A stretch of DNA of 64,000 bases from NCBI GenBank assembly GCA_017985675.1, contig JAGNXB010000006.1, positions 1 to 64,000 on the forward strand. The letters are read 5' to 3'. Positions 45,169-54,866 of this stretch are shown piece by piece; within the stretch, counting starts at the first letter, position 1; every line of letters starts with the position of its first letter. A model generated the notes under the pieces. It was not told where the DNA came from. It saw only the letters and a program-made list of their open reading frames with translations, and made no database searches. The DNA comes from Saprospiraceae bacterium. Lineage in GTDB: Bacteria; Bacteroidota; Bacteroidia; Chitinophagales; Saprospiraceae. Position numbers and translations under genes: made by a program.

Positions 45169-47118
45169 ATGATTATTAATAATCCGCTTAAAATACTCCT
45201 CTTGCAATCGGATGAGCAGGAGGTTCGAGACCTTGTCAGGATGATCAACCAGATCAATCCCAAAAACAAGGTCTATTCGGCGTTCACCCTGTTAGAGGGT
45301 TCAAGAATTGCGCAAAATACAAACCTGGACATCCTGCTCCTGGACTTAAACCTGAACGATCAACAAGGATATAAAACTTTTCTAAACTGCAGGAAAAGTA
45401 TTCCTCATTTGCCCATTGTTATACTTGCATCCGGCGGCAACGAAATCATCGGTGAACAAGCCATTCGGTCTGGAGCTCAAGATTATATTGTGAAAGCCGG
45501 ACTGGATGTAAAGCTCCTTTCCCGCACCCTTCATTTTGCCAAACATCGCCACGACATCCAACTGGAACTTCAAAAAAAGAACCACGCGCTGGTCGAAAAT
45601 GAACGAAAATTGATTCAATTACAAGGGATAAGCGGAATGGGAACATGGGATATGGACCTGTTGGAGCAAAAAATAAAAGGTAATGAACAGTTCTTCCACT
45701 TGATGGACTTCACAGCAAACATGAAAGCCATCTCTAAGGCAGCTTTTATTGATCGTGTTTATCAGGAAGACCGACCCAAAGTGGTGGAATTTTTTAACGA
45801 CCTTGACACGTCGCAGGAATCGTCAAATTTTGATTTTCGAATATTAATCTCCGGCAACCAACTCAGACATCTTCGTATGTCTACCCGGGTCCAGGTCGAT
45901 GAATCGGCAGAAAAGTTGGTCGTAATCGGTATTGTTCAGGATATTTCTGAAAGATCGGCAATAAAGGCGCTCTACAGCGAAAAACTCTATCTCTCCAAAG
46001 TAATGGAGTTGCGCGATAATATGCTCAACGATATTGCCTTTTACATCCGGACGCCCCTGTTTTCAATTGTCAATTTTATATACCTCCTGGAGGACCACCC
46101 GGTGCGCCACCAACATAGGGATGCCTTCAATGGACTGAAAGCATCTGTCGATGAATTGCAGCTTTACCTCAACAAATTAATGAATTTTTCAGGGATCGCC
46201 AAAGACGGCACGCCCTCCACACCCAAGCCTTTTGACCTACACTATGATCTGCAAATGATCAAAAAAATATTGGAGTATAAAAACGATGAACAAGCCATAA
46301 GCTGTGATGTCCAGATCCAACCTGACATTCCCAAATTTGTCATTGGTGATGCATCTATCCTTTATCGGATACTCTTTAATATGCAAGACTTATTTAAAAA
46401 CTTGCAATCGGATAAAAGAAGGGTCAGTATTCAGATCATCACTGATACACATAATAAGGAGTGGTTTAATCTGCGCATTCAGTGCCGTGATCACTTTGCC
46501 TACCACCAGGGATTCAACCCTAATTCATGGTTGGAAAAATCACACTTGTCCGCAGACTATGATGCCTTACCTGAAAGCGAAAGTATGGGAAGGGTCAATA
46601 TGCTTACCCTGGCATCACTCACCAAAGCAGCTAGCGGAAATTATCAGGTAAATCAACTGCCGGGCGGATCACTGCGGTTTCTCATTTCCCTGCCGTACCA
46701 ATTACAGTCTGAAGAAATCATCGTAGCAGCCCAACAGGATTGGATTGAACCCATACGGATCCTCTTGGTAGAGGACCATTTTCTCAATCAAATTGCTACC
46801 CGCAATGTGGTAACCTCTTGGTCCGAATATATCACCGTTGATATAGCGGAAAACGGGCTGGTGGCTGTCGAAAAAACCAGAGAGTACACCTACGATTTAA
46901 TCCTGATGGATATCCAAATGCCTGTAATGAACGGTATAGAAGCCAGCAAAAAAATCCGCCAGCGCTCCGATATTCCGATCATAGCTATGTCAGCCCATGC
47001 CTCTGAATCCGAATCTCAACGCTGCAAGGATGTTGGCATCAATGAGTATCTCTCAAAGCCCTTTAAACCGGAGGAACTAAAAAATAAGGTTTTTAAAATG
47101 GTATCAGTGCTTCGATAA
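45169..47118 (+). CDS. REC-PAS-pseudo-histidine-kinase-REC hybrid protein
   Basis: A 649-residue soluble signalling protein. Domains in order: a receiver (about 8-120, Asp59 in ILLLDLNL, Lys in YIVKAG), a coiled linker (KHRHDIQLELQKKNHALVEN), a PAS domain (about 145-265), a kinase-like region (about 275-520) and a second receiver (about 527-645, Asp581 in LILMDIQMPVMNG, Lys in YLSKPFKPEE). The kinase region keeps IRTPL but the phospho-accepting His (of SHEIRTPL) is Phe291 (AFYIRTPL). The N-box (DASILYRILFNMQDLFKN) and the Gly boxes are also degenerate. It probably does not autophosphorylate and acts as a scaffold or receives phosphate from another kinase. Confidence 0.88.
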   Translation: MIINNPLKILLLQSDEQEVRDLVRMINQINPKNKVYSAFTLLEGSRIAQNTNLDILLLDLNLNDQQGYKTFLNCRKSIPHLPIVILASGGNEIIGEQAIRSGAQDYIVKAGLDVKLLSRTLHFAKHRHDIQLELQKKNHALVENERKLIQLQGISGMGTWDMDLLEQKIKGNEQFFHLMDFTANMKAISKAAFIDRVYQEDRPKVVEFFNDLDTSQESSNFDFRILISGNQLRHLRMSTRVQVDESAEKLVVIGIVQDISERSAIKALYSEKLYLSKVMELRDNMLNDIAFYIRTPLFSIVNFIYLLEDHPVRHQHRDAFNGLKASVDELQLYLNKLMNFSGIAKDGTPSTPKPFDLHYDLQMIKKILEYKNDEQAISCDVQIQPDIPKFVIGDASILYRILFNMQDLFKNLQSDKRRVSIQIITDTHNKEWFNLRIQCRDHFAYHQGFNPNSWLEKSHLSADYDALPESESMGRVNMLTLASLTKAASGNYQVNQLPGGSLRFLISLPYQLQSEEIIVAAQQDWIEPIRILLVEDHFLNQIATRNVVTSWSEYITVDIAENGLVAVEKTREYTYDLILMDIQMPVMNGIEASKKIRQRSDIPIIAMSAHASESESQRCKDVGINEYLSKPFKPEELKNKVFKMVSVLR

Positions 47119-47165
47119 CCCCTGGCTCGGCCTAAAGGGTTACTTTTAGGGCTAAACCTGCAGGA

Positions 47166-48884
47166 ATGAGTTTCATTAAGGCGTTTCCTTTTTTACTTTT
47201 CGTTTTTTTATTAGCTTGCTCCTCCCCGGAAAGATCGGGTCCGGACGCCATCTATTACAATGGTGTTATTTACACTGTGGACTCCTTACAGCCTGTAGTT
47301 GCTGCAATCGCAATAAAAGATGGCCGCATTCTGGCCTTGGGCAACAACAGCGAAATACTGGCATTGGCGGGTACCAAAACGGAAAAAACGGACCTCAAAG
47401 GCCGATTTGTAATGCCCGGATTTATAGAAGGTCATGGCCACTTTTTGGGTCTGGGCCAGTCTCTGCAACAACTGGATTTGATGGAGGCCGAGTCCTGGGA
47501 TGAGATCGTCCGTCTTGTAGAACAGAAAATTAAAGGCAATTCAACATCGAAGTGGATAAATGGCCGTGGATGGCACCAGGAAAAATGGTCGGGTGACCAA
47601 TCCGAGTTTGTGGAGGGCTACCCATCTCATCACAAACTGAGTCTGATCAGCCCCGAACATCCTGTGATACTCCGCCACGCCTCTGGCCATGCTTTAATGG
47701 CCAACCAACAGGCCATGACTCTGGCCGGAATCACTGCTCAAACGCCGGATCCCTTTGGTGGACGCATTATCCGTGACAAATCAGGCAATCCTACCGGCGT
47801 TTTTGAGGAAAATGCAATGGATCTATTTCAACAATTAATTACCAGACATCAGGATGGTCGTTCTGACCAGGAAAAAAAACAGGAAACCATTGAAACCCTG
47901 CAATTGGCCCAGCAAGCTTGCCTGGCTTACGGCATTACCAGTTTTCAGGATGCGGGAAGTAGCAGGTCTTTGCTGGATCTGTTGCGTACTATGGCAGAAG
48001 AGTCACAATTGACCGTTCGCCTTTGGGCCATGCTGATAGAGCCGACCGTTGATCTGCCTAAATTAATGGAAGGACTCCCATGGATTGGGCTCGGGGATGG
48101 ATTTTTGACGGTGCGTGCGATAAAAGCATATATGGATGGGGCTTTAGGTTCCCATGGCGCCTGGCTGCTTAAACCCTATACCGATAAAAACGGATACACG
48201 GGCCAAAACGTGGTGCCACCCGATACGCTCGCCCATATTGCAAAGCTGGCACTGGACCGCGAACTCCAATTTTGTGTCCATGCGATAGGGGATCGGGCCA
48301 ACCAGGAGGTGCTGAACATTTACGAAGACCTATTTTCTACGCATCCGGATAAAGATAATTTGCGCTGGAGAATAGAACATGTGCAACATCTGGACACATC
48401 CGATATCAAACGATTTAACCAGATGGGGATCATCGCCTCCATGCAGCCGGTACACTGTATCAGCGATGCCCCATTTGTGGAAAAGAGGCTGGGCGGCCAA
48501 CGCACGAAGGACGGGGCTTATATATGGCGGGATCTTCTGGATGCCGGGGCGCCTTTTGCCATAGGAACTGATGTGCCCGTTGAAAGCGTGAATCCATTTA
48601 CCAATATCTATGCCGCTGTAACCCGGAAACGGTTGGACAATGCGGAGCCGTTTTATCCCGATCAAGCTATCACTCGTAAGGAGGCCTTATATGCGTATAC
48701 GCTTGGCAATGCCTGGGCAGCTTTTGAAGAACATGACAAAGGGTCCCTTTCACCCGGCAAATTTGCAGACTTCATCATTTTATCCAATGACCTTTCCGGT
48801 TGTCCGGTTGAGGCCATACAGCAAACCCGTGTGCTCAAAACCATACTAGGTGGAAAGTTGGTTTATTCTTCCAAGGAAGAATAG
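47166..48884 (+). CDS. YtcJ-like amidohydrolase lipoprotein
   Basis: A 572-residue exported metallohydrolase. The N-terminus is a lipoprotein signal (FVFLLACSS). The amidohydrolase core has the metal motif GFIEGHGHFLGLG, later His residues in FCVHAIGDRANQEVL and RIEHVQHLD, and the catalytic Asp region IGTDVPVESVNPF. The YtcJ/Amidohydro_3 family acts on varied amides, and its real substrates are mostly unknown. The conserved C-terminal block GSLSPGKFADFIILSNDL is typical. It is convergent with the HtrA-like gene. Confidence 0.9.
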   Translation: MSFIKAFPFLLFVFLLACSSPERSGPDAIYYNGVIYTVDSLQPVVAAIAIKDGRILALGNNSEILALAGTKTEKTDLKGRFVMPGFIEGHGHFLGLGQSLQQLDLMEAESWDEIVRLVEQKIKGNSTSKWINGRGWHQEKWSGDQSEFVEGYPSHHKLSLISPEHPVILRHASGHALMANQQAMTLAGITAQTPDPFGGRIIRDKSGNPTGVFEENAMDLFQQLITRHQDGRSDQEKKQETIETLQLAQQACLAYGITSFQDAGSSRSLLDLLRTMAEESQLTVRLWAMLIEPTVDLPKLMEGLPWIGLGDGFLTVRAIKAYMDGALGSHGAWLLKPYTDKNGYTGQNVVPPDTLAHIAKLALDRELQFCVHAIGDRANQEVLNIYEDLFSTHPDKDNLRWRIEHVQHLDTSDIKRFNQMGIIASMQPVHCISDAPFVEKRLGGQRTKDGAYIWRDLLDAGAPFAIGTDVPVESVNPFTNIYAAVTRKRLDNAEPFYPDQAITRKEALYAYTLGNAWAAFEEHDKGSLSPGKFADFIILSNDLSGCPVEAIQQTRVLKTILGGKLVYSSKEE

Positions 48885-48918
48885 CGTCAGGATTTCACAC
48901 CGCTGAAGTTGGATCTTT

Positions 48919-49908
48919 TTACCCATGCCATTCATCAGGGACAATATCCAGATGAATCATGTGGCCATTTCTCAACAAATCAAGCCGGCCTGCCCGCCCA
49001 ATAGTTGATTGATCCAAATACTTGTGAAGGTCCTCAATACCCCGAATGGGTTTTCCATCAAAGGCTAACAAAACATCACCCGGGACCACACCACCTTGGG
49101 CAGCCGGTGCGCCGGATTGAGCCTGTTGCACCAGGACAGCGTTGCGTTGACGTAGCTTTAGTCGCTCCTGCAAAGGTGCCTGTAACTGAACTTGCTGGCC
49201 TGATACCCCAATAAAGCCGCGCCGTACCCTTCCCTGACTGATTAATTGACTCACAACCCAATTGGCCAGATTACCGGCAACCGCAAAACAGATGCCCTGG
49301 GCGCCCTGAATTACAGCCGTATTCACACCGATCACCTCTCCATTACTATTCATCAAGGGGCCTCCGGAATTACCTGGGTTTAAGGCGGCATCGGTCTGAA
49401 TAACATCATCAATTAATCGACCCGTAGCCGATCTCAGGGTGCGGCCTAGTGCACTCACCACACCAGCAGTAACCGAATATTGAAACCCCAACGGATTACC
49501 CACTGCAATTGCGAGTTGACCCACCTGGAGTCTAGTCGTATCTGCAAACGTTAATATGGCCTGATGAGCTACATCTACCTTCAATACGGCAATGTCGGTT
49601 GCAGGGTCATTTCCCACCTGAAGACCCGGCACTTGCTGCCCATCTGGCAGACCTATTGTCCATCCTGGCGCCTGCTGAATGACATGACTATTCGTGACAA
49701 GGTAGCCATCGGCACTTAGGAAAAAGCCGGACCCCATGCCTTCCTGGCCCACTTGCTGACCTTTGGGTTTATTGGTTTTGACCTGCACTACAGCGCCCGA
49801 CGCTTTGCTGCTCACACTGACTACCGTTTGCGAATAGGCATCCAAAAGAGAAAAATCATCTGTGGGACGAGAGGGTGCCGCTTGGTTTTCCATGGTCAAC
49901 TTTCCCAT
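48919..49908 (-). CDS. HtrA/DegP-like serine protease without signal peptide
   Basis: A 329-residue S1C protease with one PDZ domain. The catalytic triad is complete: His75 (VTNSHVIQ), Asp105 (DPATDIAVLKV) and Ser181 (NPGNSGGPL). The PDZ domain (about 235-320) has RRGFIGVSGQQV and GVVPGDVLLAFDGKPIRGIE. The N-terminus (MGKLTMENQAAPSRPTDDFS) has no signal peptide or membrane segment, unlike the usual periplasmic HtrA, so the protein may work in the cytoplasm. The alternative ATG at 49893 (MENQAAPS) changes nothing here. It is divergent from a zinc-ribbon gene. Confidence 0.9.
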   Translation of the reverse strand: MGKLTMENQAAPSRPTDDFSLLDAYSQTVVSVSSKASGAVVQVKTNKPKGQQVGQEGMGSGFFLSADGYLVTNSHVIQQAPGWTIGLPDGQQVPGLQVGNDPATDIAVLKVDVAHQAILTFADTTRLQVGQLAIAVGNPLGFQYSVTAGVVSALGRTLRSATGRLIDDVIQTDAALNPGNSGGPLMNSNGEVIGVNTAVIQGAQGICFAVAGNLANWVVSQLISQGRVRRGFIGVSGQQVQLQAPLQERLKLRQRNAVLVQQAQSGAPAAQGGVVPGDVLLAFDGKPIRGIEDLHKYLDQSTIGRAGRLDLLRNGHMIHLDIVPDEWHG

Positions 49909-50040
49909 AGAGCGGCTAAATTCATTCCAAAGTCCTCCGCTCGGACATGTTGTCAGGTAGGTTGTGGGATACCGGATTTTGCCCTATGCACCCGGATAAA
50001 AATATTTTCAGTATTTTAGCTGGCCAGACCTAATCGGAAA

Positions 50041-50406
50041 ATGCCAAAACCTAAAACCTGCGAAGAATGTGCAAATCCCATCCACGGCCGGGATGACAAA
50101 CGCTTTTGTTGCGACCAATGTCGCTCCGCATGGCATAACCGACAAAATAGCGATGCCACCAATTTTGTGCGCAACATCAACAATGCCCTGCGTAAAAATC
50201 GTCGGATACTTGCCGAATTAAACCCCAACGGAAAGGCAAAAGTGCATCGGGATGACCTGCTGGAACGTGGATTTAAGTTCAGCTATTTTACGAATACCTA
50301 TACTACGAAAGGTGGCAATACCTATTTTTTCTGTTACGAACAAGGCTACTTGCCTTTGGACAATGACTTCCTGGCACTTGTGATCAGGCAGCAGTATGTG
50401 GAGTGA
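50041..50406 (+). CDS. Small zinc-ribbon protein of unknown function
   Basis: A 121-residue cytoplasmic protein. The N-terminus has a zinc-ribbon pattern with CEECANPIHGRDDKRFCCDQ (CX2C, then FCXXQC) that may bind zinc and nucleic acid or protein. The rest is a conserved hydrophilic part (FVRNINNALRKNRRILAELN, GYLPLDNDFLALVIRQQYV). I know similar small proteins in Bacteroidota but no function has been assigned. It lies alone between two minus-strand genes. Confidence 0.75.
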   Translation: MPKPKTCEECANPIHGRDDKRFCCDQCRSAWHNRQNSDATNFVRNINNALRKNRRILAELNPNGKAKVHRDDLLERGFKFSYFTNTYTTKGGNTYFFCYEQGYLPLDNDFLALVIRQQYVE

Positions 50407-50443
50407 TTATATTTAATCGGCACACAGGGGCGCCCCGTTTCGT

Positions 50444-51268
50444 CTACTGATTGTCCCCACCTAAAATGATAGGCAGACCATCCTTACCTGAGCCAATAAT
50501 GATGACTTTTGAATTGGTGGACTTGCTCAATTCGATGGTAGCCTCAATCCCCTTGTCCTTTAATATGCGGTCATTAAGCGACGCGCTGACAATGTTGTTG
50601 GCTTCGGCTTTTGCCCGGGCCTCAATGACCATCCGCTCCGACTCCTGCTTTTGTTTATCCAGGCGATATTTGTATTCCTCCGATTCCTGCTCCTGCTGCA
50701 GCTTGCGCTCGATGGCAGAGCGGATTTTTTCAGGCAACTGAATATCGCGAATTAGTGCCGCTTTGAGTTCTACATAATTTCGCTTCAACGCATTTTCAAG
50801 ATCCGTCTGGATCATGTGTTGGACCTCATCCCTGCGGGAAGCATATAGCTCTTCCGGTTCGAAGCGGCCGATGATTTTCCTCACAGAAGACCGTACTTCA
50901 GGCCTTATCAAGGTATTGACATAGTCTTTGCCAAATTTTTCATGCAGGTCTGCAATCGAACTATAATTGGGATTGGTACGAATGGTAATGTCAACACTGA
51001 TATTTAATCCGTTGCTGGATAACACATCCATTTTTTCTTCAGTTTGTTTTTCACGCACGTCATAAACGTACATGCTATTCCAGGGTGCCACCACATGAAA
51101 ACCCGGTGTATATATAGTCTCCTTATCTAATCCACCGGCAAATCTCCGAAACAACACGCCGCGTTCACCTGCCTCAATGGTCAAAAACATACCTCCAGTC
51201 AGCGATAACATGAGGATAATCCCAAACACAATAAGTGCAACCCGGATGACCATGTTTCTGTTTTCCAT
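50444..51268 (-). CDS. Prohibitin/SPFH domain protein
   Basis: A 274-residue membrane-anchored protein of the prohibitin family. After an N-terminal membrane helix (VALIVFGIILMLSLTGGMFL), the SPFH domain runs from GERGVLFRRFAGGLDKETIY to NVISASL-like text reading NNIVSASLND. Key pieces are VDITIRTNPNYSSIADLHEK and ALIRDIQLPEKIRSAIERKL, followed by a coiled coil rich in Gln/Glu (QQEQESEEYKYRLDKQKQES). Prohibitins form ring-like scaffolds at membranes and interact with proteases such as FtsH. A role in membrane quality control is inferred. Confidence 0.92.
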   Translation of the reverse strand: MENRNMVIRVALIVFGIILMLSLTGGMFLTIEAGERGVLFRRFAGGLDKETIYTPGFHVVAPWNSMYVYDVREKQTEEKMDVLSSNGLNISVDITIRTNPNYSSIADLHEKFGKDYVNTLIRPEVRSSVRKIIGRFEPEELYASRRDEVQHMIQTDLENALKRNYVELKAALIRDIQLPEKIRSAIERKLQQEQESEEYKYRLDKQKQESERMVIEARAKAEANNIVSASLNDRILKDKGIEATIELSKSTNSKVIIIGSGKDGLPIILGGDNQ

Positions 51269-51357
51269 TTCTTATTTCGTTGATTGAGTCGCAAATTAAC
51301 AATTAAATTTCACCCGCCTGGGTAACTTTCCGTTTCTATTCGCTTTTTACTTTGCTT

Positions 51358-52347
51358 ATGCGCTGCTGGCCAATATTCCTCTTTCTGATATTTATCCCAA
51401 GTCGGGGGCACTTATTCAGCCAGCATATTTCCTTTTTTACGCCAGCGGATACGCTCGATAAACATCGCTTCTGGATTTCAGCGGGAGGGGGTACTTTGGC
51501 TTACACCGGCGTTATGGCAGGATTAGTACAGGCCTGGTATGCCGACACCAAACGGACACCCTTTCATACTTTTGACGACTGGGGTGAATGGCAGCAAATG
51601 GACAAGTATGGCCATGTCATTACTGCTTATCAGGAGAGCCGTTGGCTCACTCAGGGTGCGCGTTGGACCGGAATGAACCGAAGGAGAGCACTTTGGCTGG
51701 GAACAGGGAGCGCTTTTTTATTACAATCCAGTGTTGAAATATTGGATGGTTTTTCGGCCAAATGGGGTTTTTCCTGGTGGGATATGGCGTTTAATACCGC
51801 CGGTTGCGGACTATTTGCAGCACAGGATATCTTATGGAACGAACAACGGATTTCGATAAAAACCTCGAGCTTCCCAGTTCGGTATCCCGAAGATGTGATA
51901 ACCAGTAGTGATGGGTTATTTCAAACTACGCTATCGGAGCGAGCACAACAATTGTACGGCAACAACTGGGCGACGCAATACTTAAAAGATTATAATGCGC
52001 GCACCTTTTGGCTTAGTGTTAATCCTGCCTCCTTTTGTCCTCAAAAACCCGACTGGCTCCCGGCTTGGATCAATGTAGCTGTCGGTGTCGGTGCAGAAAA
52101 CATGTTTGAGGGTTATGGCTATTCCTGGGAAGATGACAAAAGTGGGGCACATTATCATCGGGATCAAAATGCTTACCCCCGAAGATCGTCTGTCTATTTG
52201 TCCTGGGATGTGGATTTGACGCGCATCCATGTAAGGCATCCGTTTTGGCGATCTGTACTGCACGGCCTTAATTTTATAAAAATACCGGGTCCAGCTTTGG
52301 AGTTCCGTTCGGATGGATTATTCAAAGGACATTGGATGTATTTTTAA
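51358..52347 (+). CDS. DUF2279 (YfiM-like) exported protein
   Basis: A 329-residue protein from the ATG at 51358 (MRCWPIFLFLIFIPSRG), which begins with a signal peptide. The first part, WISAGGGTLAYTGVMAGLVQ then FDDWGEWQQMDKYGHVITAY, is the DUF2279 pattern, found in predicted periplasmic or outer-membrane proteins. The rest (WATQYLKDYNARTFWLSVNP, YEGYGYSWEDD-like text reading FEGYGYSWEDDKSGAHYHRD) has aromatic strands. No function is known for the family. It overlaps slightly in coordinates with an upstream extension of aroA, which I do not use. Confidence 0.8.
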   Translation: MRCWPIFLFLIFIPSRGHLFSQHISFFTPADTLDKHRFWISAGGGTLAYTGVMAGLVQAWYADTKRTPFHTFDDWGEWQQMDKYGHVITAYQESRWLTQGARWTGMNRRRALWLGTGSAFLLQSSVEILDGFSAKWGFSWWDMAFNTAGCGLFAAQDILWNEQRISIKTSSFPVRYPEDVITSSDGLFQTTLSERAQQLYGNNWATQYLKDYNARTFWLSVNPASFCPQKPDWLPAWINVAVGVGAENMFEGYGYSWEDDKSGAHYHRDQNAYPRRSSVYLSWDVDLTRIHVRHPFWRSVLHGLNFIKIPGPALEFRSDGLFKGHWMYF

Positions 52348-52357
52348 TGTGCTCACC

Positions 52358-53599
52358 ATGACAAAACCGAAAACACTACTCCATATCATTGCTCCTGAAG
52401 GCATGATCCAGGGAACTTTCCACTTACCTGTCAGCAAAAGTTTGGTCAACAGGCAGTTGATTTTGCATGCGTTATCCGGTAGGTCCCTCAGCCCATTGCC
52501 TGCCCATTTGCCGGATGATGTCGCAATGCTCGCGTCGTTACTGGATCATCCGGGCCCTGTATGGGACGCCGGTGCAGGGGGCACAACGTTTCGGTTTTTA
52601 TTGGCATTTCTGGCACTGAGTGGCAAAAAAGGAACCATAACCGGATCGGATCGGCTCTGCAAAAGACCGGTAGGCTCCCTCGTCGAAGGACTGCGACAGA
52701 TCGGCGCGGATATTGATTATGTTGGAATGGAAGACTTTCCGCCTTTATTGCTCAAGGGCTTTACGCACCAACAACAAAACGTCATCACTATTGATGCGGC
52801 GACGAGCAGCCAATTTCTTACCGCATTGTTATTAGTCGCCCCTCTCCTCCCCAACGGGTTGACGCTCCAATGGACCGGGGAGCCCGTTTCAAGACCATAT
52901 CTGGAGATGACCCTTCGTGTGCTGACGACTTATGGGGTACCATTTCAGTACTCGCCTCAGCGTATTCACATTGATGCCACACCAGTCCTACCCCACCCCT
53001 TTCTCCTTGAATCCGACTGGACGGCAGCATCTTATGCGTACAGTCTGGTCGCCATGGCTCCGATCGGCAGCTATTTGGATTTGCCGGGCTTGCGGCTATC
53101 CGGATGGCAGGGTGATGAGATTTTGTCCCAATGGATGTCGGGATTTGGCATTGAAACCTTTGTTACTGCTGAAGGTTGTCGTATCGTCCATTCCTTGGAC
53201 CATTCTCCCAGCCGTTTGGATTTAGATATGGAAGATCATCCCGATTTGGCTCAAACCCTTATAACACTCTGTGCCATGAAAGGTATCCCTGGCCGATTCA
53301 CGGGACTACAGACACTATTGATAAAAGAGACGAATCGCACTGCTGCATTACAGACTGAACTAGCAAATGGAGGGGTAACATTTCATGAAGCAGAGACCGG
53401 CGTCTGGGTGTTATCTGGCATTTGGAAGCCCACCCATTTACCTATTGGCACTTACCATGACCATCGAATGGCCATGTCAATGAGTCTGGCTTCCTTTAGT
53501 GGTGAAGTAACCATTGCAGAACCGGATGTTGTTACTAAATCGTTCCCCCTCTATTGGAAAGTATTGCAGGACCTGGGATTCGGTTTGATCCAGGAATAA
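52358..53599 (+). CDS. aroA: 3-Phosphoshikimate 1-carboxyvinyltransferase (EPSP synthase)
   Basis: A 413-residue enzyme of the shikimate pathway that joins PEP to shikimate-3-phosphate. The start is the ATG at 52358 (MTKPKTLLHIIAPEG). Visible features are the substrate loop HLPVSKSLVNRQLILHALSG, AGAGGTTFRFLLAFL at the NAGTA-like position, the TGSDRLCKRPVGSLVEGL stretch, and the C-terminal DHRMAMSMSLASFSG containing the catalytic region. The first loop lacks the usual GDKS Lys order but keeps SKS. It has the same layout as other Bacteroidota EPSP synthases, which are more divergent than the enterobacterial enzyme. It follows the DUF2279 gene by 10 nt. Confidence 0.9.
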   Translation: MTKPKTLLHIIAPEGMIQGTFHLPVSKSLVNRQLILHALSGRSLSPLPAHLPDDVAMLASLLDHPGPVWDAGAGGTTFRFLLAFLALSGKKGTITGSDRLCKRPVGSLVEGLRQIGADIDYVGMEDFPPLLLKGFTHQQQNVITIDAATSSQFLTALLLVAPLLPNGLTLQWTGEPVSRPYLEMTLRVLTTYGVPFQYSPQRIHIDATPVLPHPFLLESDWTAASYAYSLVAMAPIGSYLDLPGLRLSGWQGDEILSQWMSGFGIETFVTAEGCRIVHSLDHSPSRLDLDMEDHPDLAQTLITLCAMKGIPGRFTGLQTLLIKETNRTAALQTELANGGVTFHEAETGVWVLSGIWKPTHLPIGTYHDHRMAMSMSLASFSGEVTIAEPDVVTKSFPLYWKVLQDLGFGLIQE

Positions 53600-53616
53600 C
53601 AAAGTGGAAGGAAAAA

Positions 53617-54750
53617 TTATTGTTTGATTTCCAGTATAGTCACCTCTACCCGCTGGTTTTTCTTCCGGCCGTCTGCGTTGTTATTGGTAGCTACCGGCTT
53701 CCGTTTTCCATAACCCTTATACCTGACTCGTAATCCAGGAATGCCTTTGGCAATGAGGTAATCTGCCACAGCTTTGGCGCGGGCCTCTGACAATCGATCA
53801 CAATAAGGATGGTCGCAGTTGCCGTTGGTATGTCCGCCGATTTCAACAACTACGTCAACGTTTGTAGCAAGAAACTGATAAATGCCATCCAAAGTCGGAT
53901 AAGATGCCTGGTTAATAGCAGCTGTATCAGACTGGAAATAAATCTTATCTACACTGACGACCTGCCCGGTTTTTAACTGGGCACGGGACAGACCGCCCAA
54001 TTTGGCTTCTTCCTTCTTAGGTGCAGGTTCTACTTTGGGTGTAACCGGGGGTTTGGGTGGAGCCGGGGGTGTTGCGTCGGCCACTTCTTCTTCTTCCCGC
54101 TGAACAGCGTTACAAGGCACGGGGCGGATGACCGATGCATTGTCTACCAGAATGTTGCCATTGTAGGGAAAGAGGACAGGTGTTTGGTAAAACGCTTCGA
54201 GGATGAACCATTTGAGTCGTGTCTTTGGCTCAAAAGTGAATTGATACCGGACCCAGCGCGTATGTGTGATGACCGAGGTGGAGCCCAACATTTCGTGTTT
54301 GTCACAGGCATTATTCCCCCCCCAGATGCGAAAAACTGCAGGGGTGGTATGATAGGTGGGTCCGCCCCGTTTGGTAGGCGAGATATAATCGGCTGAGCGG
54401 GACAAGTAGAGATTAAATGTATAACAGGTGCCGGGCTCCAGTGCCTTGGGCAGTTCACTGGATACAGATTCCCACGTATCGTTATCCCGGACCACCAATC
54501 CCAGGTAGGTGCGGCCTTTTTGTGCGGTCGTATTGACCCGGAAAAACGAATCGACGCCGGAGTGGGTATCGGGAGCAGATTCATTAGGGAAACCACAATC
54601 AAACCAGCCGGGTGGTTGAATGCCTGCAGCAGGTACCCCTTCAAACGATGGATTCGTAAGCAGGATGGGTTCGTATTGCGCCAATAAGGGAGTCAGGCAA
54701 ATGCCGGACAAAATGAACATCGATATTCCCCGAAACAGGAGGTACTTCAT
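53617..54750 (-). CDS. OmpA-family outer-membrane protein with N-terminal beta-sandwich
   Basis: A 377-residue exported protein with a signal peptide ending PLLAQ. The N-terminal part (about 27-210) looks like a carbohydrate-binding-type beta-sandwich (LLTNPSFEGVPAAGIQPPGW, WVRYQFTFEPKTRLKWFILE, GNILVDNASVIRP). A Pro/Lys/Glu-rich linker (about 215-250, PPAPPKPPVTPKVEPAPKKE) leads to an OmpA-like domain (about 260-377) with IYFQSDTAAINQASYPTLDG, EIGGHTNGNC and the peptidoglycan-binding RLSEARAKAVADYLIAKGIP. It probably links the outer membrane or a surface ligand to peptidoglycan. Confidence 0.88.
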   Translation of the reverse strand: MKYLLFRGISMFILSGICLTPLLAQYEPILLTNPSFEGVPAAGIQPPGWFDCGFPNESAPDTHSGVDSFFRVNTTAQKGRTYLGLVVRDNDTWESVSSELPKALEPGTCYTFNLYLSRSADYISPTKRGGPTYHTTPAVFRIWGGNNACDKHEMLGSTSVITHTRWVRYQFTFEPKTRLKWFILEAFYQTPVLFPYNGNILVDNASVIRPVPCNAVQREEEEVADATPPAPPKPPVTPKVEPAPKKEEAKLGGLSRAQLKTGQVVSVDKIYFQSDTAAINQASYPTLDGIYQFLATNVDVVVEIGGHTNGNCDHPYCDRLSEARAKAVADYLIAKGIPGLRVRYKGYGKRKPVATNNNADGRKKNQRVEVTILEIKQ

Positions 54751-54866
54751 AGATTAATTCTCTCGTGCCAGTAACGTATAAATTGGCTGTAGATTGTACT
54801 AAATGTTAAACCAATGTCTAAATCCAGCCATAATTGTGCCGAATTCCTGCATTTTCCAATTACGGC

